Shown here: one piece after another, positions 24,700 through 33,526 of the stretch
Layout: every line of letters starts with the position of its first letter
How positions within the stretch are numbered: position 1 is the first letter of the stretch
Origin: Dyadobacter flavalbus
GTDB taxonomy: Bacteria > Bacteroidota > Bacteroidia > Cytophagales > Spirosomataceae
DNA length: 64,000 nt
NCBI RefSeq assembly: GCF_006149045.1
Contig: NZ_VBSN01000071.1
Span: forward strand, 1-64,000
Direction: 5' to 3'
Notes under the pieces: model-generated
Database searches by the model: none
The model's input: only the letters and a program-made list of their open reading frames with translations
Told to the model about the DNA's origin: nothing
Made by a program: the position numbers and the translations under genes

Positions 24700-26775
24700 T
24701 TGAAACACTTGTATACATTCTCATGCATGATGCTGCTGTTTGCATGTACCGCAACAGCGCAGGATTTGCCTGAAAAAACACCGGCAGGAGATTCCTTGCA
24801 GCAAAAATCCATTGCATTGCAGGAACTTGTCGTTACAGGCCAGTTCGAGGCGCAGTCATTAAAGAATTCGGTTTACCAGATCCGCACAATAGACAGCCAG
24901 CGTATAAGGCTGAGGGGTGCGACAAATATCCAGACGATCCTGAATACGGAACTGGGAATCCGGTTTTCCAATGACCTTACGCTCGGCACCAGCGATATTC
25001 AGTTAATGGGCATGTCGGGCCAGAATGTAAAGATTTTACTCGACGGCGTTCCCATGGTGGACCGTGGCAGCACGCGTGAAAGTCTTGGACAAATTGACAT
25101 CAACACCATTGACCGGATCGAAATCGTGGAAGGCCCGATGTCCGTCATTTACGGCACGGACGCACTTGCGGGCGTTATCAATATCCTTACAAAAAAGCGC
25201 ACAGAAAGCGATAACCTGTCTGTTAGTGCAAGAATTCAGGAGGAAACGGCGGGGAAAGAGTACAATGCATTCAGCAGCACCGGAACGCACAACCAGAATG
25301 TCGGGATTTCATGGCAGCGAAAAGGGCTTCTGTTTTCGGGACATGTAGCGCGTAACCATTTTGGTGGCTGGCAAGGCGATTCTTCGGGCCGTAAAAAAGC
25401 CTGGATGCCCAAGGAACAGATGCTTTATACGGTATCGGCCGGTTACCGCAGCGATAAATGGAATGCATGGTACCGTTTTAACGGCACGGATGAAACCATT
25501 TATTTTTTGGGTTATGTCAATGCTGAAAACAAGGCCGGCGATGTCGATTACATTTCCAAACGCTGGTTTCATCAGCTACAGGGCGCGTTCAAACCGAATG
25601 AGAAGCTGAATTTTACCGGCGCACTTTCCTATACGGATTATAGCCGCAGGACTTTAAGCACCCATATGGATTTCAACACCGGAAAACGCACGAAAGCGCT
25701 GAATGCTTCTCAGGACAAATCTGTTTTTACTTCCGCCTTTTTCCGCGGAACGATGCATTACAAAATGGCACCGGCCCTGGCACTGCTCGGCGGAATCGAC
25801 ATCAGCAGCAACAACAGTTCGGGAGACCGGATTCAGGGTTCGCCGACCATCCTTGAATATGCGCTTTTTCTTGCACCGGAATTCAGGATCGTTTCCGGGA
25901 TCCGGATTACGCCGGGGCTGCGGTTTCTGAAAAATACGATTTATGACGCACCGCCCGTCATTCCGTCACTGAACGGCAAAGTTGCCCTGAGTAAAAAGCT
26001 GGATCTGCGGTTCGGCTATGCACGCGGTTTCAGGTCGCCGGCGTTGCGCGAACTGTATTTCAAATTCAAGGATGCATCACATGACATCATCGGCAATGAA
26101 AATCTGAAAGCGGAATATTCCAACAGCATGAATGCTTCTCTTGCGTGGCAGCCTGTTGCGAAAACAGCCTTGCGGATCAACTCAACTTTCGGCGGTTTTT
26201 ACAATGTTTTTCGTGACCTGATTACGACGGGCACCTCGCCGGCAAATGCTGCGGTTTCCACCTATCTGAATATTGATCTTTTCAAGACAACAGGTTTTAC
26301 GCTTGAAAACAAGCTTTTCTGGAAAAATATACAGGCTACGCTCGGAGGCACCTTCATCGGACGTTATAACCGGCTTTCTGAATCTGAAGCTGAGCTTGGC
26401 CCGACTCCGGAATTTACGTGGTCACCTGAAATCAATTCGAACCTGATATACACATTCTCTGAAATGGGCGCCAGCATTAGTCTTTTTTACAAATATACCG
26501 GCAGGCGTCCGAGCTATGAAACGGTCATTTCTGCTACAAACGAAATTTCTGCCAGGCTTGCTGAAACTGCCGGCTTTCATATGGCGGACCTGACTTTAAC
26601 AAAGACTTTCAACAAATACATCAGCATCATCGGCGGTGCCAAAAACCTGTTTGATGTAACCAGTTTAAGAAACACGGCGCAGGAAACAGGCGCGCACAGT
26701 GCGGGCAGCTCCGTGCCGATGTCTTACGGCCGGTCCTTTTTTCTGGGGCTGAATGTGCAATGGTCGAAAAATTAA
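24700..26775 (+). CDS. hmuR: TonB-dependent outer-membrane receptor, probable heme receptor
   Basis: A 691-residue protein starting with TTG at 24700 (MKHLYTFSCMMLLFACTATAQ), which gives a good signal peptide. The nearest upstream in-frame stop is 33 bp before and no ATG intervenes; an ATG at residue 10 would cut the basic n-region. Plug domain about 38-160 (QELVVTGQFEAQSLKN, IQTILNTELGIRFSN, IDRIEIVEGPMSVIYGTDALAGVINILTK). The rest is the beta barrel, with the heme-receptor-like region YARGFRSPALRELYFKFKDASH (about 435-456), which resembles the FRAP/NPNL zone. It imports heme or iron complexes across the outer membrane, powered by TonB. Confidence 0.92.
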   Translation: MKHLYTFSCMMLLFACTATAQDLPEKTPAGDSLQQKSIALQELVVTGQFEAQSLKNSVYQIRTIDSQRIRLRGATNIQTILNTELGIRFSNDLTLGTSDIQLMGMSGQNVKILLDGVPMVDRGSTRESLGQIDINTIDRIEIVEGPMSVIYGTDALAGVINILTKKRTESDNLSVSARIQEETAGKEYNAFSSTGTHNQNVGISWQRKGLLFSGHVARNHFGGWQGDSSGRKKAWMPKEQMLYTVSAGYRSDKWNAWYRFNGTDETIYFLGYVNAENKAGDVDYISKRWFHQLQGAFKPNEKLNFTGALSYTDYSRRTLSTHMDFNTGKRTKALNASQDKSVFTSAFFRGTMHYKMAPALALLGGIDISSNNSSGDRIQGSPTILEYALFLAPEFRIVSGIRITPGLRFLKNTIYDAPPVIPSLNGKVALSKKLDLRFGYARGFRSPALRELYFKFKDASHDIIGNENLKAEYSNSMNASLAWQPVAKTALRINSTFGGFYNVFRDLITTGTSPANAAVSTYLNIDLFKTTGFTLENKLFWKNIQATLGGTFIGRYNRLSESEAELGPTPEFTWSPEINSNLIYTFSEMGASISLFYKYTGRRPSYETVISATNEISARLAETAGFHMADLTLTKTFNKYISIIGGAKNLFDVTSLRNTAQETGAHSAGSSVPMSYGRSFFLGLNVQWSKN

Positions 26776-26803
26776 ATTTTACCCTTTCAATCCCATATAC
26801 CTC

Positions 26804-28186
26804 ATGAAAAAAATATCTAAATATCTGTTAGCCAGTTTTTTATTGTTTTCTATTAACGCCTGTAACGATGATGAGCCGCCGCTACCCGACAATTTTGCCG
26901 GTTTTGAGGCCAAAGACCAGGGATTTGATAATTCAAAAACGGAAACCGAAGTCAGGGTTACACTGAGCCGTGCAGAAACGGCTCCGGTTGCTGTGAAAGT
27001 GAATCTGATACCTTCTAAACTAACTTACGGAACCGATTTCACAACCGATCCGGCAGCAACCGGAAACAGTCTGGATTTAAGCATTCCTGCCGGCGCAACG
27101 TCGGTTTCATTTAAAGTTAAAAAGGTGGTAACTTCCCTGAACGGCGATGAAAACATTCTTTTTAAAATCGCAACGGTTGCAGCGCCCGCAGTCGCCGGAG
27201 CAAACAACGAGCTGAAACTTTCGTTTTCGGCCATTACTTCCACCGGGAGCACGGCTACATTGAACGGCAAAGTCGGCGATGTTACCTATGCCAATTCCGT
27301 TTATTTTGATCTGAGCGGAAACAGTCAGACCGGCGTTGACCGCAAAAGCTGGAACCTGGGCTTTTACAGCGGCCCTGATTTCCGCGTGATTCTGAATCCT
27401 GCCTGTCAATCAACGGCAATTGCCACTTCCAAAACCGATTTCAGCGCGGTAACACTGGCCGATTCGGCCGGCGTCAAACTGAACCATGATCCGTCGGATA
27501 CTGCTTCCGTTCACATTGTGGACGACTGGACGGGCAACATTACAAAAACGGTCATAGCAGCCGTTTCAGCCACAGATGCCGAAAACAAAGTGTATCTCTA
27601 TTCATACGAAGGAAACAAGTCTGCCGACAAATGGTTTAAAGTGAAAATCAGTAGAAACGGCGAAGGGTATAAAGTACAGTACGCAAGACTAGGCTCAACG
27701 GCGATCAAAACCCTTGACGTTGCCAAGAATGCGGATTTCAATTTTGCATTTGCCTCGCTTGAAACGGATAAAGTCGTTCCGGTGGAACCGCGTACCAGAA
27801 GCTGGGATTTTTCATGGAGTTACAGTACTTACAATTCCGGATTGAACACACCTTACTGGGTGCAGGATTATGTCGGTATCAATCATCTGGGCGGCGTGGA
27901 AGCTGCACAGGTCATGACCGCTACCGTAAGTTATGCTGATTTCAAGGAATCCAGCATTGCGGCTACCACTTTTCTGAAAACCGGTGATGTAATCGGAACA
28001 AAATGGCGTGCTACCGCAGCACCCGGCTCTACAACGCCCGCCGGCGTGAAAACCGATCGTTTTTATGTAATCAAAGATGCAGCGGGGAATGTATACAAAC
28101 TGCGCTTTATCAGTTACACAAGTACCGACGGCGGCGAAAGAGGCAAGCCGAAACTGGAATACGAGCTGGTAAAAAAAGGAGCGTAG
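26804..28186 (+). CDS. hmuY: HmuY-family heme-binding lipoprotein
   Basis: A 460-residue protein counted from ATG 26804 (MKKISKYLLASFLLFSINAC), with a lipobox Cys20. A Calx-beta/immunoglobulin-like region (about 30-150: TETEVRVTLSRAETAPVAVKV) precedes a HmuY-type C-terminal domain (about 165-455) with YFDLSGN, RKSWNLGFYSGPDF, RTRSWDFSWSY and RFYVIKDAAGNVYKLRFISY. HmuY proteins bind heme at the surface and pass it to the TonB receptor. The start is 28 bp after the receptor stop. Confidence 0.88.
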   Translation: MKKISKYLLASFLLFSINACNDDEPPLPDNFAGFEAKDQGFDNSKTETEVRVTLSRAETAPVAVKVNLIPSKLTYGTDFTTDPAATGNSLDLSIPAGATSVSFKVKKVVTSLNGDENILFKIATVAAPAVAGANNELKLSFSAITSTGSTATLNGKVGDVTYANSVYFDLSGNSQTGVDRKSWNLGFYSGPDFRVILNPACQSTAIATSKTDFSAVTLADSAGVKLNHDPSDTASVHIVDDWTGNITKTVIAAVSATDAENKVYLYSYEGNKSADKWFKVKISRNGEGYKVQYARLGSTAIKTLDVAKNADFNFAFASLETDKVVPVEPRTRSWDFSWSYSTYNSGLNTPYWVQDYVGINHLGGVEAAQVMTATVSYADFKESSIAATTFLKTGDVIGTKWRATAAPGSTTPAGVKTDRFYVIKDAAGNVYKLRFISYTSTDGGERGKPKLEYELVKKGA

Positions 28187-28199
28187 TGAAAGTACTACC

Positions 28200-28228
28200 G
28201 ACCGTTCGGACCTGAAATCCGGACGGTC
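28200..28228 (+). other. Hairpin between the two HmuY-type genes
   Basis: GACCGTTCGGA (28200-28210) pairs with TCCGGACGGTC (28218-28228), 11 bp with one G-T, 7-nt loop. No T-run follows, so it is more likely an mRNA stability or processing element than a terminator. Confidence 0.45.
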
Positions 28229-28303
28229 AGAAAATCCCGTTTGCAAAAGGCAAGCACCGCGCAGTTTACAATCTGAAACACCCATTAAAAAACCCGTAGA
28301 GCC

Positions 28304-28852
28304 ATGCTGAAAATCCTATTACTGGCACTTGCACTGATCGGCAATGCATTTGCGCCAGGTACAGCCGAACCGCAAATCATTCTTATCAAAGACCTGAACG
28401 CCAATGCGAAACCCTTTCAGTATTTCAGTCTGGTAAAAGGTAAAGAGGTCTCCGCTGACTCAGCAAAAACTGCGGGCTGGGATCTGGCATTCAGCAAAAC
28501 AACCATCCTTGTGAACGGCGGCAGCAGCGGCCCGGGAAACGGCGGTGCGCAAATGTCTGAAAAGCGGTTCGACACCATAACCGAAGCGCCACAGCAAGGT
28601 TACAAAACGGACAACGAGAACGGAAATGCGATTGCTGGCGGCAGCGGAAACTCGTGGTATACGTACGATATGGGCATTCACGCCATTGTTCCGATTCCCG
28701 GCCGCACGATCCTGGTAAAAACCGCATCCGGCCAGTTTGCCAAAATGGAAATCATAAACTACTACAAAGGTGCGCCTGAAAATGTGCCGACGGAAGAATC
28801 CAGCTACTTCACATTCCGGTACGTTCTGGCTGATGACAACGGAAAATTTTAA
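28304..28852 (+). CDS. Second HmuY-like secreted protein
   Basis: A 182-residue protein with a cleavable signal peptide (MLKILLLALALIGNAFAPGTA), no lipobox. The mature part keeps the HmuY-type pattern FQYFSLVKGKEV, AGWDLAFSKTTILVNGG and GRTILVKTASGQFAKMEIINYY. It is much shorter than the first HmuY and lacks the Calx-beta region. It may be a soluble or periplasmic heme carrier that relays heme (inference). It is co-directional with the whole heme operon. Confidence 0.82.
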   Translation: MLKILLLALALIGNAFAPGTAEPQIILIKDLNANAKPFQYFSLVKGKEVSADSAKTAGWDLAFSKTTILVNGGSSGPGNGGAQMSEKRFDTITEAPQQGYKTDNENGNAIAGGSGNSWYTYDMGIHAIVPIPGRTILVKTASGQFAKMEIINYYKGAPENVPTEESSYFTFRYVLADDNGKF

Positions 28853-28861
28853 CGTAACAAA

Positions 28862-29200
28862 ATGATGATGAACGACAATTCCTTACGCATCCTGAGCCAG
28901 TCCGAGCATGGTTACATCGGTCAGTGCAGCTGCTGCGATCATTACAATTTCGTGTTCGGCAACTTCCTCTTTATTTTCACAAAAAGCGGATTACACGGAT
29001 TTCATAACGTTTTGTATGATAAATCCCAGGTGCAAATACTGGAAATACCGTTGCCGAACGGCAAGGAGGTCATACTTCCTTCGCCCATTCCGAATTTCAT
29101 GCTATCGTTCAGCAAAAGCGAAATAGATGAGGTAAAAGGCCTGTTTCAGGAATCGCTGCTTGCACTGGAAATTGACCGGATCTTCTCTGAAAATCAGTAA
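28862..29200 (+). CDS. Small Cys-containing protein in the heme operon
   Basis: A 112-residue protein with no signal peptide. It carries the motif GQCSCCDHYNFVFGNF (about 20-35), with three cysteines and a histidine, followed by a helical C terminus. The motif could bind a metal, heme or FeS cluster, but this is inference. It starts 9 bp after the second HmuY gene and lies directly before hmuT, so it is presumably part of the pathway. I recall similar small proteins in Bacteroidota heme loci but cannot name the family with certainty. Confidence 0.75.
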   Translation: MMMNDNSLRILSQSEHGYIGQCSCCDHYNFVFGNFLFIFTKSGLHGFHNVLYDKSQVQILEIPLPNGKEVILPSPIPNFMLSFSKSEIDEVKGLFQESLLALEIDRIFSENQ

Positions 29201-29224
29201 TAAAGATTGTATCGACCACAAATT

Positions 29225-30070
29225 ATGTCAGCCCGAAAAAGCAGAAGTACAGCCGTTTTGATGTTTATGCTGCTGCTGAATGCCGGAGTGTATGTCAGCA
29301 GCTTTGCCAGGCCTTTGCGTATCGTTTCTGTAAGCGGTACCTTGAGTGAAATCATCTGTGGCTTGGGTCTGGAAAGCCAGCTGGCCGGCGTGGATATCAC
29401 CAGTACTTATCCGGCTTCATTAAGTAAGATTCCGAAAGTCGGGCATAACAGAAGCATTTCGGCGGAAGGGATCATTGCATTGAATCCCGATGTGATCATT
29501 TATACCGATCAGACCATGATTGCACCTGCCGTAATCCGGCAATTGACCGGCAGCGGTAAAAAAGTCGTTGCATTCAGACAGGAATATTCAAAAGCCGGAG
29601 CCGTGAAGCTGATCCGCGATGTCGGGAAGTATTTCAATGCTATTCCACAGGCCGAGAAAATGGTAAAAATGCTGGAATCAGACCTAGCCAGAATCCCGAA
29701 ACCGGCTGCGCCGAAAAAGCTGCTGTTCATTTATGCGCGCGGCACCGGAACGCTGATGGTGTCGGGCACCGGAACATCGCTGGACAAACTGTTCCTTTTA
29801 ACCGGAAACAAAAATGCCGTTGAAGGTTTTTCGGATTTCAAACCGCTTACTCCGGAATCGCTGCTGGCTGCCAATCCGGATGTGCTGGTGCTGTTCAGCA
29901 GCGGGCTCGAAAGCGTAGATGGCGCCGAAGGGCTGCTCAAAGTGCCGGGTATTGCCAATACAAATGCAGGAAGAAACCGGAAAATCGTTTCCATGGACGG
30001 ACAACTTCTGACCGGATTCGGTCCGAGATTAGGCAAGGCGGCATTGGAACTGGCTCAAAAAATCAACTGA
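29225..30070 (+). CDS. hmuT: Heme ABC transporter substrate-binding protein
   Basis: A 281-residue protein counted from ATG 29225 (MSARKSRSTAVLMFMLLLNAG), with a signal peptide to about residue 29 and no lipobox. It is a helical-backbone-type (TroA/FecB/BtuF) binding protein: RPLRIVSVSGTLSEIICGLGL, VGHNRSISAEGIIALNPDVIIYTDQT and SLLAANPDVLVLFSSGLESVDG. It receives heme in the periplasm and delivers it to HmuU. It lies 4 bp before the permease gene. Confidence 0.9.
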   Translation: MSARKSRSTAVLMFMLLLNAGVYVSSFARPLRIVSVSGTLSEIICGLGLESQLAGVDITSTYPASLSKIPKVGHNRSISAEGIIALNPDVIIYTDQTMIAPAVIRQLTGSGKKVVAFRQEYSKAGAVKLIRDVGKYFNAIPQAEKMVKMLESDLARIPKPAAPKKLLFIYARGTGTLMVSGTGTSLDKLFLLTGNKNAVEGFSDFKPLTPESLLAANPDVLVLFSSGLESVDGAEGLLKVPGIANTNAGRNRKIVSMDGQLLTGFGPRLGKAALELAQKIN

Positions 30071-30074
30071 TAAA

Positions 30075-31181
30075 ATGACAGAAACGATCAGAAAACCTTA
30101 TCGTGACACCAATACGATTCCTGCTTTAAAATCCGGAAGAAAGGTTTCCGTAACCGGAGCAGTCTTTTTGTTAGGTTTCATTTTGCTGGGATGCGTTATT
30201 TTTTCCGCTTGCACCGGCGCGCTGCCGATTTCGTTAACGGAACTGTGTCAAATTGTTTTATTCAAATCCGGATTTGCGGAAACAGCTGCATTTGAAGAAC
30301 AGAAATCGCTGGTTTTCTGGATCATACGTTTGCCCCGCGTTTGTCTGGGCGTACTGGTCGGTGCAGCGCTGGGCATCGGAGGCGCTTCCCTGCAAGGACT
30401 GTTCCGTAACCCGGTAGCAGATTCCGGACTGATCGGCGTGACTTCCGGCGCTTCGCTTTTTGCCATTCTGATGATCCTGTTCAATGCCAGGTATTTTGGG
30501 ATCATCAGTGAAACCGGAGGTGCTTATGCGTTGGCTCTTGCTGCCTTTACCGGCGCGGCATTCACGACTTTTCTGGTTTATCAATTGTCCAGATTCACCG
30601 GTGAAGGAAATGTAACCACCATGCTGCTCTGCGGAATTGCGGTCAATGCATTTGCAGGCGCCATAACGGGTTTGATGACTTATATGGCTACGGATGAGCA
30701 GCTCAGGACAATTACATTCTGGAATCTGGGCAGTCTGGGCGGAGCAACCTGGACGTCGGTTACGGCGGTTGCCCCTTTTGTTTTGTGCACCGTATTTTTT
30801 ATGCCTTATCTGTCCAAGGCATTGAACCTGCTCGTATTGGGCGAAAGTCAGGCGGCCGCGTTGGGCGTCAATATGAATACGCTAAAAAAACAGATTGTCC
30901 TGCTGGCAACGATGGGCGTAGGTGCTTCGGTTGCGGTTGCCGGCGGAATCGGCTTTGTCGGGCTTGTTGTTCCGCATATCATCCGAAGTGCTTTCGGGCC
31001 CGACCATAAAATAGTTCTGGTGGGTTCGGCTTTGGGCGGAGCCATCGTCCTGACATTGGCCGACACCGTTTCCCGGACCCTTGTAGCGCCCTCGGAGCTG
31101 CCGATCGGAATCCTCACTGCATTGCTGGGGACACCGTTTTTCCTTTACATTCTATGGGATCAAAAAAGACGAAGGATATGA
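30075..31181 (+). CDS. hmuU: Heme ABC transporter permease, FecCD family
   Basis: A 368-residue inner-membrane protein with about ten hydrophobic helices after a polar 26-residue N terminus. FecCD-family features are RLPRVCLGVLVGAALGIGGASLQGLFRNPVADSGLIGVTSGA-type sequence (about residues 93-134), WNLGSLGGATW (215-225), LGESQAAALGVN and the C-terminal IGFVGLVVPHIIR and ELPIGILTALLGTPFFLYIL. It forms the heme translocation channel with HmuV. The hmuV start overlaps its stop codon. Confidence 0.95.
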   Translation: MTETIRKPYRDTNTIPALKSGRKVSVTGAVFLLGFILLGCVIFSACTGALPISLTELCQIVLFKSGFAETAAFEEQKSLVFWIIRLPRVCLGVLVGAALGIGGASLQGLFRNPVADSGLIGVTSGASLFAILMILFNARYFGIISETGGAYALALAAFTGAAFTTFLVYQLSRFTGEGNVTTMLLCGIAVNAFAGAITGLMTYMATDEQLRTITFWNLGSLGGATWTSVTAVAPFVLCTVFFMPYLSKALNLLVLGESQAAALGVNMNTLKKQIVLLATMGVGASVAVAGGIGFVGLVVPHIIRSAFGPDHKIVLVGSALGGAIVLTLADTVSRTLVAPSELPIGILTALLGTPFFLYILWDQKRRRI

Positions 31182-31987
31182 TTTCAGTAAATCAGGTCAG
31201 TTTTTCGGTAAAAGGCCGCTCTTTGGTTGAAAATATCCGTTTTCAGGCAACTACCGGTGAATTATGGGCGATTGTCGGTGCAAACGGTGCCGGGAAATCC
31301 ACGCTGATGAAGCTCCTGACAAGAGAACATACACCCGATTCCGGCACAATCGATTTCCTTGGCAAGGATTTGAAAAATTATAAACTGAAAGAACTCGCGC
31401 AACTTCGTGCCGTCCTTGCGCAGCAAAACAATATTTCGCTTTCCTTTACCGTACGGGAAATAGTGATGATGGGACGGTATCCTTTTTATGATGCCAGTCC
31501 GGATAAGCACGACCATCGGATTGCAGAACTTTGCCTTGAAAAAACGGGTATGGCAGCATTCGGAAACCGCTTGTTTCCGACACTCTCCGGCGGTGAACAG
31601 CAGCGTGTGCAGCTTGCCAGGACGCTGGCGCAGATCTGGGAAGTCAAAGGCGGGTATCTTTTCCTCGACGAGCCTACAACCGGCATGGACCTTTTGCATC
31701 AGTATGAAACTTTTCAGCTGGCAAAGGAAATGACCATCAAAGGATTTGGCGTCATTGCTGTTGTTCACGACCTGAACCTGGCTTTGCAATATGCAGACAA
31801 GGTGCTGATGATGAAAGACGGAAAGGCCCTTTCAGCGGGAACGCCGGAGACCGTACTGACAGAAGGGAATATCAAAGATGCATTCGGTTTGTCCGTGCGC
31901 ATCATTCAGCCGGAAAGTACGCCGTTTCCGGTTATCGTTCCGGATACAGCTTATAAAAATAATGTCGAAAATATAAATTCATTATGA
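31178..31987 (+). CDS. hmuV: Heme ABC transporter ATP-binding protein
   Basis: A 269-residue ATPase. The chosen start at 31178 overlaps the permease stop as ATGA; a start 24 bp earlier would extend into hmuU. Motifs: Walker A GANGAGKST (34-42), signature LSGGEQQRVQLART (136-149), Walker B LFLDEP (161-166) and switch His197 in AVVHDLN. It drives heme uptake through HmuU. Its stop codon in turn overlaps the start of hmuS (ATGA at 31984-31987). Confidence 0.95.
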   Translation: MISVNQVSFSVKGRSLVENIRFQATTGELWAIVGANGAGKSTLMKLLTREHTPDSGTIDFLGKDLKNYKLKELAQLRAVLAQQNNISLSFTVREIVMMGRYPFYDASPDKHDHRIAELCLEKTGMAAFGNRLFPTLSGGEQQRVQLARTLAQIWEVKGGYLFLDEPTTGMDLLHQYETFQLAKEMTIKGFGVIAVVHDLNLALQYADKVLMMKDGKALSAGTPETVLTEGNIKDAFGLSVRIIQPESTPFPVIVPDTAYKNNVENINSL

Positions 31988-33030
31988 AAACAGAACTTAC
32001 AGCAAACCGCTCCGAACTGAAAGATAGCTGGGCTGCATTCAAAGTGTTGAACCCGAAAACGCGCATTCGCGACGCAGCCAGAGAACTGAATACATCTGAA
32101 GCCGAACTGGTTGCAACCGGAATAGGAGAGAACGCGATACTGCTGGACGGCGATTTTCGTGAACTGATCAAGGAAGTTGGTTCGCTGGGTTATGTCATGG
32201 CCTTGACGCGGAACGATCACGTCGTGCATGAGCGCAAAGGAGTTTACGAAAAGGTCTCTTTTCAAAACCACGTAGGGCTTGTACTCGGGCCGGATATTGA
32301 TCTGAGACTGTTTCTGGGCGACTGGAAATTCGGTTTTGCCGTGCACGAAAACGACCGTTACAGTCTTCAGTTTTTCAACAGCCGCGGAGAAGCCGCGCAT
32401 AAAATTTACCTCACTGAAAAAAGCAACAAGGAAGCATACGATACGCTTGTAGCCAGGTACACTGCTTCGGATCAGCAGGTTATGCTTTTTGTTTTGCCAA
32501 AAGAAGAAAAGAAGGCCGAAGAGGAAACAACCGCTGACATGGATGTAAAAGCATTTCAGGAAGAATGGCTTGCACTAAAAGATACCCACGATTTCTTTAC
32601 GCTTTTAAAAAAATATAATCTGTCCAGAAAACAGGCCCTGCGCCATGCGCCGGAAGGTTATGCATACCGGATCGCGCCGGAAAGCATGAAACAGGTTTTT
32701 GAGGCTGCATCTGAAATACAGGTGCCGATCATGGTTTTTGTGTCCAATCCGAACTGCATCCAGATCCATACCGGCCCGATCAGGAAAATATTCGTCATGG
32801 GGCCGTGGCTGAACATCATGGACCCTGAATTTAACCTGCATTTGCGCAGTGACGCCATAGACGAGGCGTGGGTTGTCAGGAAGCCAAGCGAAGCGGGCAT
32901 TGTCACCGGTATTGAGCTGATTGACAAGCATGGAACCATGTTCAACCAGTTTTTCGGCAAACGCAAGCCGGGCATTCCGGAACTGCCGGAATGGACCCGA
33001 CTTGTGGAGAATACAGCGGTGCGGATATAG
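31984..33030 (+). CDS. hmuS: Hemin-degrading factor, HmuS/ChuS family
   Basis: A 348-residue cytoplasmic protein with the family two-half duplication (about 1-175 and 190-345). Recognisable segments are SLGYVMALTRNDHVVHERKG, IDLRLFLGDWKFGFAV, SLQFFNSRGEAAHKIYL and, in the second half, PWLNIMDPEFNLHLRSDAIDEAWVVRKP. His202 in KDTHDFF aligns, as far as I can judge, with the proximal heme ligand of ChuS/HemS. It degrades or chaperones imported heme to release iron. Terminal gene of the heme operon. Confidence 0.92.
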   Translation: MKTELTANRSELKDSWAAFKVLNPKTRIRDAARELNTSEAELVATGIGENAILLDGDFRELIKEVGSLGYVMALTRNDHVVHERKGVYEKVSFQNHVGLVLGPDIDLRLFLGDWKFGFAVHENDRYSLQFFNSRGEAAHKIYLTEKSNKEAYDTLVARYTASDQQVMLFVLPKEEKKAEEETTADMDVKAFQEEWLALKDTHDFFTLLKKYNLSRKQALRHAPEGYAYRIAPESMKQVFEAASEIQVPIMVFVSNPNCIQIHTGPIRKIFVMGPWLNIMDPEFNLHLRSDAIDEAWVVRKPSEAGIVTGIELIDKHGTMFNQFFGKRKPGIPELPEWTRLVENTAVRI

Positions 33031-33071
33031 CGGGATTTGAGAAGCGGAAAGTAAAATGTTGGATTTGAAAT

Positions 33072-33104
33072 GCCTCCTGATCTTTGGATCAAGGGGCTTT
33101 TTTT
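33072..33104 (+). terminator. Terminator after the heme operon
   Basis: Stem 33072-33082 with 33087-33097 (one mismatch and one G-T), loop TTTG, followed by seven T residues. It lies 42 bp after the hmuS stop. Confidence 0.88.
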
Positions 33105-33177
33105 ATGCCGTTTCAGCAACTTCTTTTTAAAATTCTTTTGGAAAAACCGAACTAACATCACTTTCATCTGGTTAAAT

Positions 33178-33203
33178 GGTATATCGGAATAATTCGATAT
33201 ACC
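33178..33203. promoter_or_regulatory. Candidate ArsR-type operator
   Basis: GGTATATCG (33178-33186) and CGATATACC (33195-33203) are perfect inverted repeats with an 8-bp spacer, ending 5 bp before the regulator's start codon. This is a typical place for autoregulation by an ArsR-type dimer. Confidence 0.6.
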
Positions 33204-33208
33204 GATTT

Positions 33209-33508
33209 ATGGATCAACTGGAAATATTCAAGGCACTTTCAAATAAAACCAGGCTGGATATTCTGAACTGGCTTAAAGAGCCGGAAACCAGTTTTCCCGG
33301 TCAGGAGGCTTTTGGCTTTAAGCACGGCGTATGCGTCGGCCAGATTCAGCAAAAAGCGGGTCTCACGCAATCCACCGTATCGGAATATTTGTCCATTCTG
33401 CAGCGCGCCGGACTTGTAAAATCAACCCGCGTAGGCCAATGGACTTATTACCAGCGCAATGAAGAAGCATTCAAAGCCCTGAGCGAACTTGTGCAATCAA
33501 AGATTTAG
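33209..33508 (+). CDS. ArsR-family winged-helix regulator
   Basis: A 99-residue protein starting at ATG 33209 (MDQLEIFKALSNKTRLDIL); the frame extends 33 bp upstream but that part would be the operator. It has the ArsR layout: LSNKTRLDILNWLKEPE, then QKAGLTQSTVSEYLSILQRAGLVKSTRVGQWTYYQRNEEAF as recognition helix and wing. The usual CVC metal motif is absent; only one Cys, in HGVCVGQ, is seen, so the signal may be redox, electrophiles or another ligand rather than arsenic (inference). Upstream of the OYE gene by 18 bp and probably its repressor. Confidence 0.9.
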   Translation: MDQLEIFKALSNKTRLDILNWLKEPETSFPGQEAFGFKHGVCVGQIQQKAGLTQSTVSEYLSILQRAGLVKSTRVGQWTYYQRNEEAFKALSELVQSKI

Positions 33509-33526
33509 TTAACAATTTTTTACAAT

